64,000 nt of DNA from Rhizobium sp. BK602 (GCF_014195095.1 NZ_JACIBC010000004.1:600255-664254); one strand, 5' to 3'. Positions 18,830-30,216 are shown, counted from the stretch's first letter. Notes: generated from the sequence alone by a model not told the origin. Program-made: numbers and translations.

Positions 18830-18878
18830 AAACGCGCGGTCGGCGCCGGCTCATTGATCATGGTTTGACTGTTGTAAC

Positions 18879-20051
<1,173 letters not shown>

Positions 20052-20083
20052 TCAGCTCTTTTCGGGGGTGCATGTCGTCGACA

Positions 20084-22117
20084 TCACGGTTTCGTCCACA
20101 GCCGGCTGTCCGGCCCGATGGGCGCGTAATCGTGCCATTCGGAAAGCTTGTCGAGATAGGCCTGCCGATAGGCGCGATCGTCGCAAAAGGCGATATTGTC
20201 CTGAACGAGTTCGATCCCGATATCGTAGTAGATGTCGAGGTTGCGCAGGTCCGGCACCGGCGTTTCGCCGCGCTCGCATTCCGCCTGCATCTGCCAGAAA
20301 AGCTCTTCGAGGCGGCGGGCGAGGGCCGGGATGTCGCGCAGGGGGCTGGTCTCCCGCTTTGCCTGCAGGCTGTCCCTGATCCTTTCGAGGCTCCTGGGGC
20401 CTTTGGCAAAACCGATGGCCTTTTCGATATAGTCCTCCGGCCCCGAAGAAATCAGCTCGGCAACGCCGGCCGCCGCGACGATGCTGTGGCAGAAGCGGGC
20501 CGCAAAGCTCTTGCCGGGGAAGGTGAGCACCGGCAATCCCATGGTCAGCGCGTCGGCCGCGGTCGAGTGGGCGCCGTAAGGGAATGTGTCGAGGAAAAGA
20601 TCGGCGAGCGCGATCCGGGCAAGATGCTTGGCGTTCGGCGCCTTGGGCGCGAAGATGAGGCGGTCCGGCTCGACGCCGGCGCCTTCGGCCGCCTTGCACA
20701 GCCGCTGGTCGACATCGTCGCCCCCGGTCAAGAGCCAGAGGACGCTGCCCGGCGTGGCGAGAAGGATTTTCATCCAGTGGGAAAAGCTTTCCTGGGTGAT
20801 CTTCTGCATGCCGTTGAAGCAGGCAAAGACGAAGACGTCCTCGGGCAGTCCCGCCTCGCTGCGCGACGGCCTTTCGGCGATCACCCGCTTGCGGTCGAGG
20901 GGCTGATTGCAGGCGATGCGAAGCACCTTCTCCGAATAATAAATCTCGTTCTCGGGCGGGATGATGCGGTCGTCGGCGATGATGTATTGGTGGAAAGGGC
21001 TGCCCATGCTGCCGGGATAGCCGCAGAAATTGACGATCACCGGCGCCGGGCGATAGGCGAAGATCTTCGTTCGCGCATGCTTGGTATAGCCATTGACGTC
21101 GATCAGGATGTCGATGTCGTCGTCGGCGATCTGCCTGGCGGCCTCGGCGTCGCTGAGGGCGGCGATATCGCGCCAGCAGTCGATCGCTGCCTTCATGCGT
21201 GCCTGGGTCGCATCGCCTTCGGCGCGCTCGCCGCAATAATAGGCGTAGATCTCGACGCTACGCTTGTCGTGCAGCTCCAGCACCTCCCTGAGCGCGAAGC
21301 CGACCGCGTGATCGCGCAGGTCGGAGGAGACATAGCCGATACGAAGGCGTTGGCCGGTTCCGGTTTTTCTCGCAACGGTCTTGCGCGGAAAGCCGCTGGT
21401 GTCGGGACGCCCGACGAAGGACTTGTTGTAGCGGTAGGCCCGCGCGAGCTGGAACAGGGGATCGTCGGAGTAGCAGGCCAAGGCCAGCGGCGACATGGCA
21501 TCGAGCAGGTAGCGCATGGAGACGTGATCCGAAGAGATCAATGTCGGCCATTTGCACTGGCGCTGGCGCACCGCGCTCCAATGCTGGCCGGCCTCCGTCT
21601 TGTCGGGCCGCAGCTCCATTGCCTGCCATAACGCGGTTTCCGCGTCTTCCAGCAATCCGGCATTTTCCATGACGCGGCCGATGTGCTGCAGCGCCATCAG
21701 GCGATGCGCAAGCCGGTCGGGCGTGCTCTCGGCGGTCAGCTCCACGAAACTGCGCCATTGTTGAATGGCCTGCGTGGCGATGCCGCTGTCTTCGAATGCC
21801 CGGCCAAGATTGATGTGCGCCGGTCCGAAGCGCGGATCGTGTTTCAGGCAGGCGCGCAGCGCATGAATGGAACCGGCAATATCGCCCAATTGCCGAAGGG
21901 TCACCGAATAGTTGAAATAGACGAGATGCAGGAGGGGATGATTCTCGTTGAATGCGATCCAGACCTTGTAGATCTCGGCCGCTTCGGCTCTGTGCCCGGC
22001 GACGCTGCGGCTTTCGGCGACTTGAAACAGATCGGTGAGGGAAAGACGTTGCGAGCGGGCAAGGTCCAGAATGCCGCCGACGGAGGGAACTGGAGCGATT
22101 GCATCATTGGTGACCAT
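20084..22117 (-). CDS. TPR-containing GT41 glycosyltransferase (OGT/SPINDLY-like)
   Basis: 677 residues from ATG 22117; the frame is open to 22177, and an ATG at 22156 with AGAGGTG upstream is an alternative. The N-terminal ~270 residues hold TPR-like helices (LGDIAGSIHALRACLKHDP, then FGPAHINLGRAFEDSG). The C-terminal half matches O-GlcNAc transferase landmarks: IGYVSSDLRDHAVGF, INGY-type DVNGYTKHARTKIFAYRPAP, VNFCGYPGSMG, FNGMQKITQESFSHWM and DTFPYGAHSTAADAL. Proteins of this family transfer a sugar from a nucleotide donor to Ser/Thr or Asn of proteins. It lies 203 bases after the giant Ser/Thr repeat gene and before glf on the same strand, so the repeat protein is an attractive substrate (inference). 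Confidence 0.9.
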   Translation of the reverse strand: MVTNDAIAPVPSVGGILDLARSQRLSLTDLFQVAESRSVAGHRAEAAEIYKVWIAFNENHPLLHLVYFNYSVTLRQLGDIAGSIHALRACLKHDPRFGPAHINLGRAFEDSGIATQAIQQWRSFVELTAESTPDRLAHRLMALQHIGRVMENAGLLEDAETALWQAMELRPDKTEAGQHWSAVRQRQCKWPTLISSDHVSMRYLLDAMSPLALACYSDDPLFQLARAYRYNKSFVGRPDTSGFPRKTVARKTGTGQRLRIGYVSSDLRDHAVGFALREVLELHDKRSVEIYAYYCGERAEGDATQARMKAAIDCWRDIAALSDAEAARQIADDDIDILIDVNGYTKHARTKIFAYRPAPVIVNFCGYPGSMGSPFHQYIIADDRIIPPENEIYYSEKVLRIACNQPLDRKRVIAERPSRSEAGLPEDVFVFACFNGMQKITQESFSHWMKILLATPGSVLWLLTGGDDVDQRLCKAAEGAGVEPDRLIFAPKAPNAKHLARIALADLFLDTFPYGAHSTAADALTMGLPVLTFPGKSFAARFCHSIVAAAGVAELISSGPEDYIEKAIGFAKGPRSLERIRDSLQAKRETSPLRDIPALARRLEELFWQMQAECERGETPVPDLRNLDIYYDIGIELVQDNIAFCDDRAYRQAYLDKLSEWHDYAPIGPDSRLWTKP

Positions 22118-22144
22118 GGAAAATCCCAGGAATTGACGGCCGGC

Positions 22145-22163
22145 CCCGCAAATCATTTGCGGG
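22145..22163. promoter_or_regulatory. Perfect 9-bp inverted repeat before the GT41 gene
   Basis: CCCGCAAAT (22145-22153), one base, ATTTGCGGG (22155-22163). It lies 28 bases before the chosen ATG of the GT41 gene and covers an alternative ATG. As RNA it could fold into a stable hairpin near the ribosome site; as DNA it could be an operator. Function unproven. Confidence 0.55.
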
Positions 22164-22320
22164 TGATCACCTCTCATTAGCGGCTCTAGCTTGCTCTAAG
22201 CATGCCACGTGATCGGCGCGCTTGGGTGAAAGCCCATTGCGCCCGATTTCCCCTGTTTTCGATCGGCCAAACGATCGAACTCCATCGAAAGCGTCGCCTG
22301 CCATCCCAGGCGGACGCCGA

Positions 22321-25300
22321 CTATGCGACCAGATAGGCCGAAATGACCGCCGCGATCTGGTCGGAGCTCAGATAGCCCATCTGGGATTTCATCAGAGCGT
22401 CCAATTGGTCGCTCGACAGGCTCGCAATGTCCTGCGTGGACAATCCGGCCACGCCGGTCGAGCTGAACGAGGCGATATCCGCAGTCGAGAATGTTGCCAG
22501 TTCCGCGGTGCTCAAGGAGGCAACCTGCGTCGAACTGAGCGCGCTGACCTGGGTCGACGTCAAGGCTTCGGCCTGTTCCGTCGTCAGGGCGGAGATGACT
22601 TTGGTGGTCAATCCCATGATTGCGTTGGAACTCAAGGCGACGATGTCGTCGGTGGAAAGAAGCGCGATGTCGTCGGTGTCGAGTGCTGCGGCCTGCAATG
22701 CGTTCAGCGCGCCGAGTTGCGCAGTGGACAGGGTGGCGATTTGATTGGTGCTCATCGCCGCCACCTGATTGTAGCTCAGCCCGGCGATCTGGCCCGTCGA
22801 CAAAGTGGAGATCTGTTCGGTGGTGAGGGCCGCGATAACGGCTGTGGACAGGCCATATATGCCGCTCGGGCTGAGTGCCGCGAGTTCCTCGGTCGAGAAG
22901 GTTCCGAGATCCTCCGTGGTCAGGCCGGCCGCTCCCGCCGAACTCAGCGCGGCGATCTGGGCAGTGGAAAGCGCGGCAACCTGCAGGGTGCTGAGCGCTC
23001 CGACCTGGGCGCTGCTCAGCCCCGCAATGCCGGCCGTGCCCAAGGCGGCGATTTCGGTGTCCGACAGCGTTGCGATGAAATCGGTGGGCAATCCCGCTAT
23101 GGCGCTGGAACTGATCGCCGCCAGCTCCGCGGTCGAGAAGGTTCCCAGATCATCCGTGCTGAGGCCGGCAATCCCGGTCGAGCTCAGCGCGGCGATCTGG
23201 AGGGTGGAGAGCGCCTCGACCTGTTCGATACTCAAGGCATCGACCTGGGCGCTGCCCAATCCGGCGACGCCTGCCGTGCTCAAGGCCGCGATCTGCGCGG
23301 TCGAGAGAGCCGCTATGTCGCTGGTGCTCAGGGCGGCAACTTGCTTGGAGCCGAGAGCTGCCACCTGCGCGGTGGTCAGGGCCTCGACCTGACCGGTGCT
23401 GAGGACGGCGATCTGGGCGGTCGTCAGCCCCGCGACGCCGGACGCGCTCAAGGCTGCGATCTGCGCGGTCGAGAGCGTCGCGATCGTCTCGGTCGACAGT
23501 CCCGGCACGGCGGTCGAACTGATAGCGGCGATATCGGCGGTCGAGAAGGTTTCGAGGTCGTCCGTTCCCAGGACGGCAATCTGTTTCGAGTTCAGCGCCG
23601 CGACCTGGGCGGTCGTCAGGGCTTCGACCTGGCTGGTGCTGAGGGCCGTGACTTGCGCGGTCGTCAAGCCGGCAATGCCCGCCGTGCCGAGGGCCGCGAT
23701 CTGTGCGGTCGAGAGGCTGGCTATGGTCTCGGTGGACAGGCCGTGAATGGCGCTGGAGCTGATGGCAGCGATGTCGGCGGTCGAGAAGGTGTCGAGATCG
23801 TCCGTCCCGAGTGCCGCGATCTGGCTGGAGGTCAGCGCGGCGACCTGGGCCGTCGTCAGGGCCTCGACCTGGCCGGTGCTGAGGGCCGTGATCTGCGCGG
23901 TTGTCAGGCCCACGATGCCGGATGTGCCCAAGGCGGCGATCTGCGCGGTTGAAAGAGCGGCGATATCGTCGGTCGTGAGAACGGCAAGCTGCGCGGAGCT
24001 GAGCGCGGCGATCTGGGCCGTGGTCAAGGCTTCGAGTTGATCGGAGCTCAAGACGTTGATTTGCGTCGTGGAGAGGCCGGCGATGCCGGCCGTGCTGAGC
24101 GCCGCGATCTGCGTGGTTGAAAGGGCTGCTATCGTCTCGGTCGACAATCCCGATACGGCGCTGGAGCTAATGGCGGCGACCTCGGCGGCCGAGAAGGTCT
24201 CGAGATCGTCCGCTCCAAGGGCGGCGATCTGCTTGGAATTGAGCACGGCCACCTGGACGGAGGTCAGGGCTTCCGCCTGGCCGGTGCTGAGCGCCGCGAT
24301 CTGCGCTGTCGTCAGGCCGGTAATGCCCGATGTGTTCAAGGCGGCGATCTGTGCGGTCGACAGACCGGCAATATCGCCGGTCGTGAGGACAGCAAGTTGC
24401 GTGGAGCTGAGGGCTGCCACCTGTGCCGTGGTCAAGGCTTCAAGCTGGTCGCTGCTCAGAGCGTCGACCTGCGCCGTGGTCAGGCCGGCAATGCCGGCGG
24501 TGCTGAGCGCTGCGATCTGTGCCGTGGAAAAGGCCGATATCGTCTCCGTGGGCAATCCCGATACGGCGCTTGAGCTGATGGCGGCGATATCGGCGGTCGA
24601 GAAGGTCTCGAGTTGGTCCGCGCTGAGGGCGGCGATCTGCTTGGAGCTGAGCGCCGCGACCTGGAGCGTGGTCAAGGCCTCGGCCTGACTGGTGCTGAGG
24701 GCGGCGACTTGCGCGGTGGTCAGGCCGACAATGCCGGCCGCGCTCAGCGTCACGATCTGCGCGGTCGAGAGGGCTGCGATGTCGGCGGACGAGAGGGCCG
24801 CAACCTGTTTGGAGCTGAGGGTCGCGATCTGGGCCGTCGTCAGGGCCTGCGCCTGCGCGGTCGAGAGGACGGCAATCTGCGTGGTGGTCAGCCCGGCAAT
24901 GCCGGCTGTGCCGAGTGCGGCGATCTGCGTGGTGGAGAGTGCGGCGACGACACCCGTATTGAGCGCGGCGATCTGTGCCGAACCAAGCACGGCGATCTGC
25001 TTGCTGGACAAGGCATCGGCCTGAGCCGTGCTCAAGGCGGCCATCTGCTTGGTGGAGAGGCCCGATATCCCTGCAGTGCTGAGGGCGGTGATCTGCGCGG
25101 TCGAGAGAGCGGCGATGACTGTCGTCGACAGCCCCGACACGGCACTGGCGCCGATTGCCGCGATATCGGCCGTCGAGAAGGTGGCTATATGGCTGGCGTC
25201 CATGGCCGCAAGCTGTGTCGAAGCAAGCGCGGCGACCTGGGTTGTCGTCAAGGCTTCGGCCTGCGCCGTGCTCAGGGCGGCAATTTGCTTGGTGGAGAGG

Positions 25301-28300
25301 CCGGTGATGCCGGCCGTGCTGATCGCCGCGATCTGTGCTGTCGAGAGCGCGGCCACGACGGTCGTGGAAAGTCCCGACAGCGCACTGGAGCTGATCGCCG
25401 CAATATCCTTGGTCGAGAAGGTGGCGATGTCCTCGGCATCAACAGCCGAAAGCTGCGCCGAGCTGAGCGCGGCGACCTGGGTTGTCGTCAGGGCCTCGGC
25501 CTGGGCGGTGCTCAAGGCCACGATCTGCTTGGTGGTCAGGCCTGATATCCCCGAGGTGCTGAGAGCCGCGATCTGATCCGTCGACAGCGCGGCGATCGCC
25601 GCCGTCGACAATCCGGATATGACGCTGGAGCTGATCGCCGCGATATCCTTGGTCGAGAAGGTGACGATGTCGTCGGTGCTGAGGGCGCCGACCTGTTTGG
25701 AGTTGAGGGCGCCAACCTGGGCAACCGTCAGGGCCTCGGCTTGAGCGGTGCTGAGGCCGGCGATCTGCGCGGTGGTCAGGCCGGCAATGCCCGAGGTGCT
25801 CAAAGCCGCGATCTGATCCGTCGAGAGGGCAGCGATGGCGCTCGTGCCCAAAACCGCGACCTGCGTCGAGCCGAGGGCCGCTATCTGCTTGGTGGACAAG
25901 CTGTCGATCTGAGCGGTGCTCATGGCATTGAGCTGTTCCGTCGTCAGGCCAGCAATGCCCGATGTACTCAAGGATGCAATCTGGTCCGTCGAGAGCGCCG
26001 CGACGACGGCGGTGGTCAACCCCGATATCGCACCGGAGCCGATCGCGGCGATGTCCTTGGTCGAGAATGTCGCGATGTCGTCGGCGCCGAGCGAGGCAAG
26101 CTGCGTCGAGCTCAGGGCGGCGACCTGTGTCGTCGTCAGTGCCTCCGCCTGGGTGGTGGACAATGCCGTGATCTGGTCGGCCGTCAGGCCGGTGATGCCA
26201 GCCGTGCTCAGCGCGGCGACTTGCGCCGTGGAAAGGGATGCGACGACCGCCGTGCTCAAGGCCGCGATCTGCTTTGAACTGAGCGCGGCCGTCTGCGCCG
26301 TCGTCAAGGCGGCAATTTGTGCTGACGTCAGGGAATCGATCTGATCCGTCGTCAGGTTCGTCATGCCCGACGCGCTCAAGGCGGTAAATTGCGCGGTGGA
26401 AAGGGATGCGATGACGGCGGTGCTCAGGCCGGATATGGCTTTGCTGCTGATGGCGGTGATATCGGCGGTCGAGAAGGTCGCTATGTCGTCCGTGCCGAGC
26501 GCGCCAAGCTGGACCGAGCTCAGCGCCGCGACCTGTGTCGTCGTCAGGGCTTGGGCCTGCGCGGTGCTCAAGGCCGCGACCTGATCGCTGGTGAGACCGG
26601 TAACCCCCGAGGCGCTCAAGGCGGCGATTTGGGTTGTGGAAAGAGATGCGATCACAGTCGTGCTCAGCGCCGCGATTTGAGCCGAGCTCAGCACCGCGAC
26701 CCTTGCCGCGCTCAGTGCGGCGATCTGCGCCGTGCTCAACGTGTCGACCTGGCTGGTGGTCAATCCCGCGACCCCGGCGGTGCTCAAGGCGGCCACCTGG
26801 CCGGTGGAAAGGGCTGCGATGACGGCCGTGCTTAGCCCGGATACGGCTTTGCCGGTGATCGCGGCGATATCGGCGGTCGAGAAGGTTGCTATGTCGTCCG
26901 TTCCGAGCGCTGCGATCTGCGTGGAGCTCAGTGCCGCCACCTGGGCCGTGGTCAGGGCTTCGGTCTGGGCGGTGCTGAGGGCAGCGATCTGCTCGGTCGT
27001 CAGGCCCGTAAGCCCCGTCGTGCTCAGTGCGGCGATCTGCGCTGTCGAAAGCGAGGCGATGACATCCGTATTCAGCGCGGCGACTTGCGTCGAACCGAAG
27101 GCCGCGATCCGCGTGGTGTTCAGGGCCGCAATCTGGGTCGAGGAGAGAGCGTCGATCTGCACCGTCGTGAGGTTGGCGAGGGCGCTGGTGGTGAGCGCGG
27201 CGAGTTGCGCCGTGGAGAGGGATCCGATGACGTTCGTGCTCAGCCCGGATACGGCCTTGCTGGTGATCGCGGCAATATCGGCGGTCGAGAAGGCCGCTAT
27301 GTCGTTCGTGCCCATGGCGGCGAGCTGCGTGGAGCTCAGGACGGCAACCTGCGTCGTCATCAGCGCCTCCGCCTGCGCGGTGCTCAAGGCGGCAATCTGG
27401 CTGGTGGTCAGACCGACAATGCCGGCGGTGCTGAGGACGGCGATCTGCGCCGTGGAAAGGACAGATATCGAGTCCAGGCCGATCGCGGCAACCTGCTTGG
27501 AGCTGAGTATGGCGGTTTGCGTCGTCGTCAGCGCGGCGGCCTGCGCGGTGCTGAGTGCCGGAATCTGGCTGCTCGTCAGGCCGGCGATGCCCGCCGTGCT
27601 GAGCGCGGCGATCTGCGCGGTCGAGAGCGCGGCGATAACGCCCGTGCTGAGCCCCGATACCGCCTTGCTGGTGAGTGCCGCAATATCGGCGGTCGAGAAT
27701 GTCGCCATGTCGTCCGCGCCGAGCGCGCCGAGCTGGGTCGAGCTCAATACGGCCACCTGAGCCGTGGTCAGGGCCTCCGCCTGGGCGGTCGAAAGGGCGT
27801 TGATCTGGCCGGTGGTCAGGCCGGCGACGCCCGCCGTGCCCAAGGCGGCAATCTGTTCGGTGGTAAGAGCGGCGATTGCATCGGTGCTGAGGCCGGGTAT
27901 GGCTTTGCTGCTGAGCACGGCGATCTCGGCGGTCGAGAATGTCGCGATGTCCTCGGCACTAAGTGCGGCAAGCTGTGATGAGCTCAGCACTTTCACCTGC
28001 AAGGAGGACAATGTCTCCACCTGCTCGGTGGTCAGGGTGGCGACCTGGCTGGTGCTCAGGCCCGCGACGGAACTCGTCTTCAGGGCGGCGATCTGGTCGG
28101 TCGACAGGACGGCGATGCCGTCCGTGCCCATGACCGCGACTTGTGTTGCCTTGAGGGCGCCGATCTGGGCTGTCGTCAGGGCTGCTATCTGTGCTGTCGA
28201 GAGGGAGGCGATCTGTGTCGTGGTCAGGCTGGCTATGCCCGAGGTGTTCAGGGTGGCGATCTGCGCCGTCGACAAGGCATCGATCTGCGTGGTGGACAGG

Positions 28301-30216
28301 GCTGCGACCGCACTGATGGACAGGGCTGCAAGCTGGCCGGTGGAAAGCGATGCGATCACATCGGTGCTCAGGCCGGATATGGCCTTGCTGGTGATCGCCG
28401 CCATGTCGGCGGTCGAGAAGGTCGCGATCTCGTCCGTCCCAAGCGCCGCAAGCTGGGTCGAGCTCAGCATCTTCACCTGCGTGGTGGTGAGCGCCTCTGC
28501 CTGCGCGGTGGACAGCGCGGCGATCTGCGTCGTGGTCAGGCCGGTGACGCCGGCCGTGCCGAGCGCCGCGACTTGCTTGGTGGATAGCGATGCCACCGTG
28601 TCCGTGGCAAGGGCCGCAATCTGCTTGGAAGCCAGCACGCCGACCTGGGCTACGGACAGGGAATCGATCTGCGCGGTGGAAAGGGCTGCCACCTGCGTCG
28701 TGGTCAGGCCCACGATCGCCGACGTGCTCAAAGCCGCGATCTGCGTGGTGGTCAGCGCAGCGAGCGTGTCGGTGCTCAAGCCCGCGATGGCCTTGCTTGT
28801 AATCGCGGCGATGTCGGCGGTCGAGAAGGTCGCGATCTCGGCCGTCCCAAGCGCCGCAAGCTGGGTCGAGCTTAGCGCCTTCACCTGCGTGGTGGTGAGT
28901 GCTTCGACCTGCGCCGTGGACAAGGCCGCAACCTGGTTGGTCGTCAGGCCCGCAATGCCGTTCGTGCTGAGGGCGGCGATCTGCGTCGTGGAAAATGCCG
29001 ACAGGTCGTCCGTGTCCATGCCCGCAATCTGCGCTGCCTTGAGAGCGGCGACCTGAGCGGTCGTCAAGGCCCCGATCTGCGTCGTGGACAGGGCGGAAAT
29101 CTGGTTCGTCGCCAGGCCCGCGACAGCGCTCGTGCTGAGCGCCGCAACCTGCGCGGTCGATAGTGCCGACAGGTCGCTGGTGCTGAGCGCCACGATCTGC
29201 GTTGTCTTGAGGGCGCCGACCTGGGCTGTCGTCAGGGCGGCGATTTGCCCGGTGGACAGCGCGCCGATCTGGGCCGTCGTCAGGCCGGAAACGCCGGAAG
29301 AGCTCAAGGCGGTGATCTGCGCGGTGGACAGCGACGCGATCACGTCCGTGCTCAGGCCGGATATGGCCTTGTTGGTGATCGCCGCCATGTCGGCGGTCGA
29401 GAAGGTTGCCAGGTCATCGGTGCCAAGGGCCGCAAGCTGGGTCGAGCCCAAAGCTTTTACCTGTGTCGTGGACAGGGCCTCGACCTGCGCCGTGGAGAGG
29501 GCGGCAATCTGGTTTTCCGCAAGACTCGCGACCGCGCTCGTGCTCAATGCCGCAATCTGCGTGGTGGACAGGGCGGTGAGGTCATCGGTGCTGAGCGCTG
29601 CGATATGCGTTGCTTTCAGCGCGCCGACCTGGGCGGTGGTCAAGGCGGCGATCTGCACGGTCGACAGGGCATCGATCTGGTCGCTCGACAGGCTCGCGAC
29701 CGCCGTCGTACTCAGGGCGGCGATCTGTTCCGTCGAAAGAGCGGCGATCGCGCTCGTGCTCAATCCCGCAATGGCTTTAGTGCTGATCGCCGCCATATCG
29801 GCGGTCGAGAAGGTTGCGATATCCGCCGTGCTCAAGGCTGCAAGCTGCGCCGAACTCAGCGCACCGACCTGAGAGGAACTCAAGGCTTCCGCCTGGTCTG
29901 TCGTCAGCGCGCCGATCTGCTCGGTGGTGATCGCCGCGACCTGAAGCGAGGTCAGGCTTTCGATGTCGGAACTATCCAGGACGGCCAACTGGTCCAGGGT
30001 CAGGCCGACGATGGCGCTTTGCGAAATCGCGCTCAACTGCTGCGAGGTGAGGACGTCGACATCTTCCGTATCCAGGGCGGCGATCTGGGCCGACGACAGC
30101 GCGTTGATCTGTTTCGTGGACAGCGAGGCCACGTCTTCCGTGGTCCAGGCAGCGACGGACGCCGTCGAAAGCGACCTGATCTGGCTGGGGCTGAGAGAGG
30201 AAACGATCGAAGTCAT
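22321..30216 (-). CDS. Giant octapeptide-repeat protein (2631 residues)
   Basis: The frame is uninterrupted from ATG 30216 (MTSIVSSLSPSQIRSLST) to the stop at 22321; 40 more open codons upstream lack the repeat and were left out. Nearly the whole protein is an eight-residue repeat of the form IAALSTAQ (hydrophobic, A, A, L, S/T, S/T, x, Q/D), about 320 units. A second order of about ten octads (80 residues, 240 bp) is marked by a head such as DDLETFSTADIAAISS followed by xGLST; about 20 heads can be counted by eye. Ser/Thr is extremely common, charge is low and mostly acidic, no Cys was seen and Trp was noticed only near the N-terminus. No signal peptide. The C-terminus ends in a hydrophobic SDQIAAVISAYLVA. 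Probably a secreted or surface solenoid; function unknown. Nucleotide copies differ at many silent sites, so the protein pattern is under selection. Confidence 0.9.
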   Translation of the reverse strand: MTSIVSSLSPSQIRSLSTASVAAWTTEDVASLSTKQINALSSAQIAALDTEDVDVLTSQQLSAISQSAIVGLTLDQLAVLDSSDIESLTSLQVAAITTEQIGALTTDQAEALSSSQVGALSSAQLAALSTADIATFSTADMAAISTKAIAGLSTSAIAALSTEQIAALSTTAVASLSSDQIDALSTVQIAALTTAQVGALKATHIAALSTDDLTALSTTQIAALSTSAVASLAENQIAALSTAQVEALSTTQVKALGSTQLAALGTDDLATFSTADMAAITNKAISGLSTDVIASLSTAQITALSSSGVSGLTTAQIGALSTGQIAALTTAQVGALKTTQIVALSTSDLSALSTAQVAALSTSAVAGLATNQISALSTTQIGALTTAQVAALKAAQIAGMDTDDLSAFSTTQIAALSTNGIAGLTTNQVAALSTAQVEALTTTQVKALSSTQLAALGTAEIATFSTADIAAITSKAIAGLSTDTLAALTTTQIAALSTSAIVGLTTTQVAALSTAQIDSLSVAQVGVLASKQIAALATDTVASLSTKQVAALGTAGVTGLTTTQIAALSTAQAEALTTTQVKMLSSTQLAALGTDEIATFSTADMAAITSKAISGLSTDVIASLSTGQLAALSISAVAALSTTQIDALSTAQIATLNTSGIASLTTTQIASLSTAQIAALTTAQIGALKATQVAVMGTDGIAVLSTDQIAALKTSSVAGLSTSQVATLTTEQVETLSSLQVKVLSSSQLAALSAEDIATFSTAEIAVLSSKAIPGLSTDAIAALTTEQIAALGTAGVAGLTTGQINALSTAQAEALTTAQVAVLSSTQLGALGADDMATFSTADIAALTSKAVSGLSTGVIAALSTAQIAALSTAGIAGLTSSQIPALSTAQAAALTTTQTAILSSKQVAAIGLDSISVLSTAQIAVLSTAGIVGLTTSQIAALSTAQAEALMTTQVAVLSSTQLAAMGTNDIAAFSTADIAAITSKAVSGLSTNVIGSLSTAQLAALTTSALANLTTVQIDALSSTQIAALNTTRIAAFGSTQVAALNTDVIASLSTAQIAALSTTGLTGLTTEQIAALSTAQTEALTTAQVAALSSTQIAALGTDDIATFSTADIAAITGKAVSGLSTAVIAALSTGQVAALSTAGVAGLTTSQVDTLSTAQIAALSAARVAVLSSAQIAALSTTVIASLSTTQIAALSASGVTGLTSDQVAALSTAQAQALTTTQVAALSSVQLGALGTDDIATFSTADITAISSKAISGLSTAVIASLSTAQFTALSASGMTNLTTDQIDSLTSAQIAALTTAQTAALSSKQIAALSTAVVASLSTAQVAALSTAGITGLTADQITALSTTQAEALTTTQVAALSSTQLASLGADDIATFSTKDIAAIGSGAISGLTTAVVAALSTDQIASLSTSGIAGLTTEQLNAMSTAQIDSLSTKQIAALGSTQVAVLGTSAIAALSTDQIAALSTSGIAGLTTAQIAGLSTAQAEALTVAQVGALNSKQVGALSTDDIVTFSTKDIAAISSSVISGLSTAAIAALSTDQIAALSTSGISGLTTKQIVALSTAQAEALTTTQVAALSSAQLSAVDAEDIATFSTKDIAAISSSALSGLSTTVVAALSTAQIAAISTAGITGLSTKQIAALSTAQAEALTTTQVAALASTQLAAMDASHIATFSTADIAAIGASAVSGLSTTVIAALSTAQITALSTAGISGLSTKQMAALSTAQADALSSKQIAVLGSAQIAALNTGVVAALSTTQIAALGTAGIAGLTTTQIAVLSTAQAQALTTAQIATLSSKQVAALSSADIAALSTAQIVTLSAAGIVGLTTAQVAALSTSQAEALTTLQVAALSSKQIAALSADQLETFSTADIAAISSSAVSGLPTETISAFSTAQIAALSTAGIAGLTTAQVDALSSDQLEALTTAQVAALSSTQLAVLTTGDIAGLSTAQIAALNTSGITGLTTAQIAALSTGQAEALTSVQVAVLNSKQIAALGADDLETFSAAEVAAISSSAVSGLSTETIAALSTTQIAALSTAGIAGLSTTQINVLSSDQLEALTTAQIAALSSAQLAVLTTDDIAALSTAQIAALGTSGIVGLTTAQITALSTGQVEALTTAQVAALTSSQIAALGTDDLDTFSTADIAAISSSAIHGLSTETIASLSTAQIAALGTAGIAGLTTAQVTALSTSQVEALTTAQVAALNSKQIAVLGTDDLETFSTADIAAISSTAVPGLSTETIATLSTAQIAALSASGVAGLTTAQIAVLSTGQVEALTTAQVAALGSKQVAALSTSDIAALSTAQIAALSTAGVAGLGSAQVDALSIEQVEALSTLQIAALSSTGIAGLSTDDLGTFSTAELAAISSSAIAGLPTDFIATLSDTEIAALGTAGIAGLSSAQVGALSTLQVAALSTAQIAALSSAGAAGLTTEDLGTFSTEELAALSPSGIYGLSTAVIAALTTEQISTLSTGQIAGLSYNQVAAMSTNQIATLSTAQLGALNALQAAALDTDDIALLSTDDIVALSSNAIMGLTTKVISALTTEQAEALTSTQVSALSSTQVASLSTAELATFSTADIASFSSTGVAGLSTQDIASLSSDQLDALMKSQMGYLSSDQIAAVISAYLVA

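Noticed and set aside
22321..30216. CRISPR array or non-coding tandem satellite
   Set aside because: The periodicity is 24 bp with a 240-bp order and follows the codons of an unbroken frame; there are no unique spacers between constant repeats.
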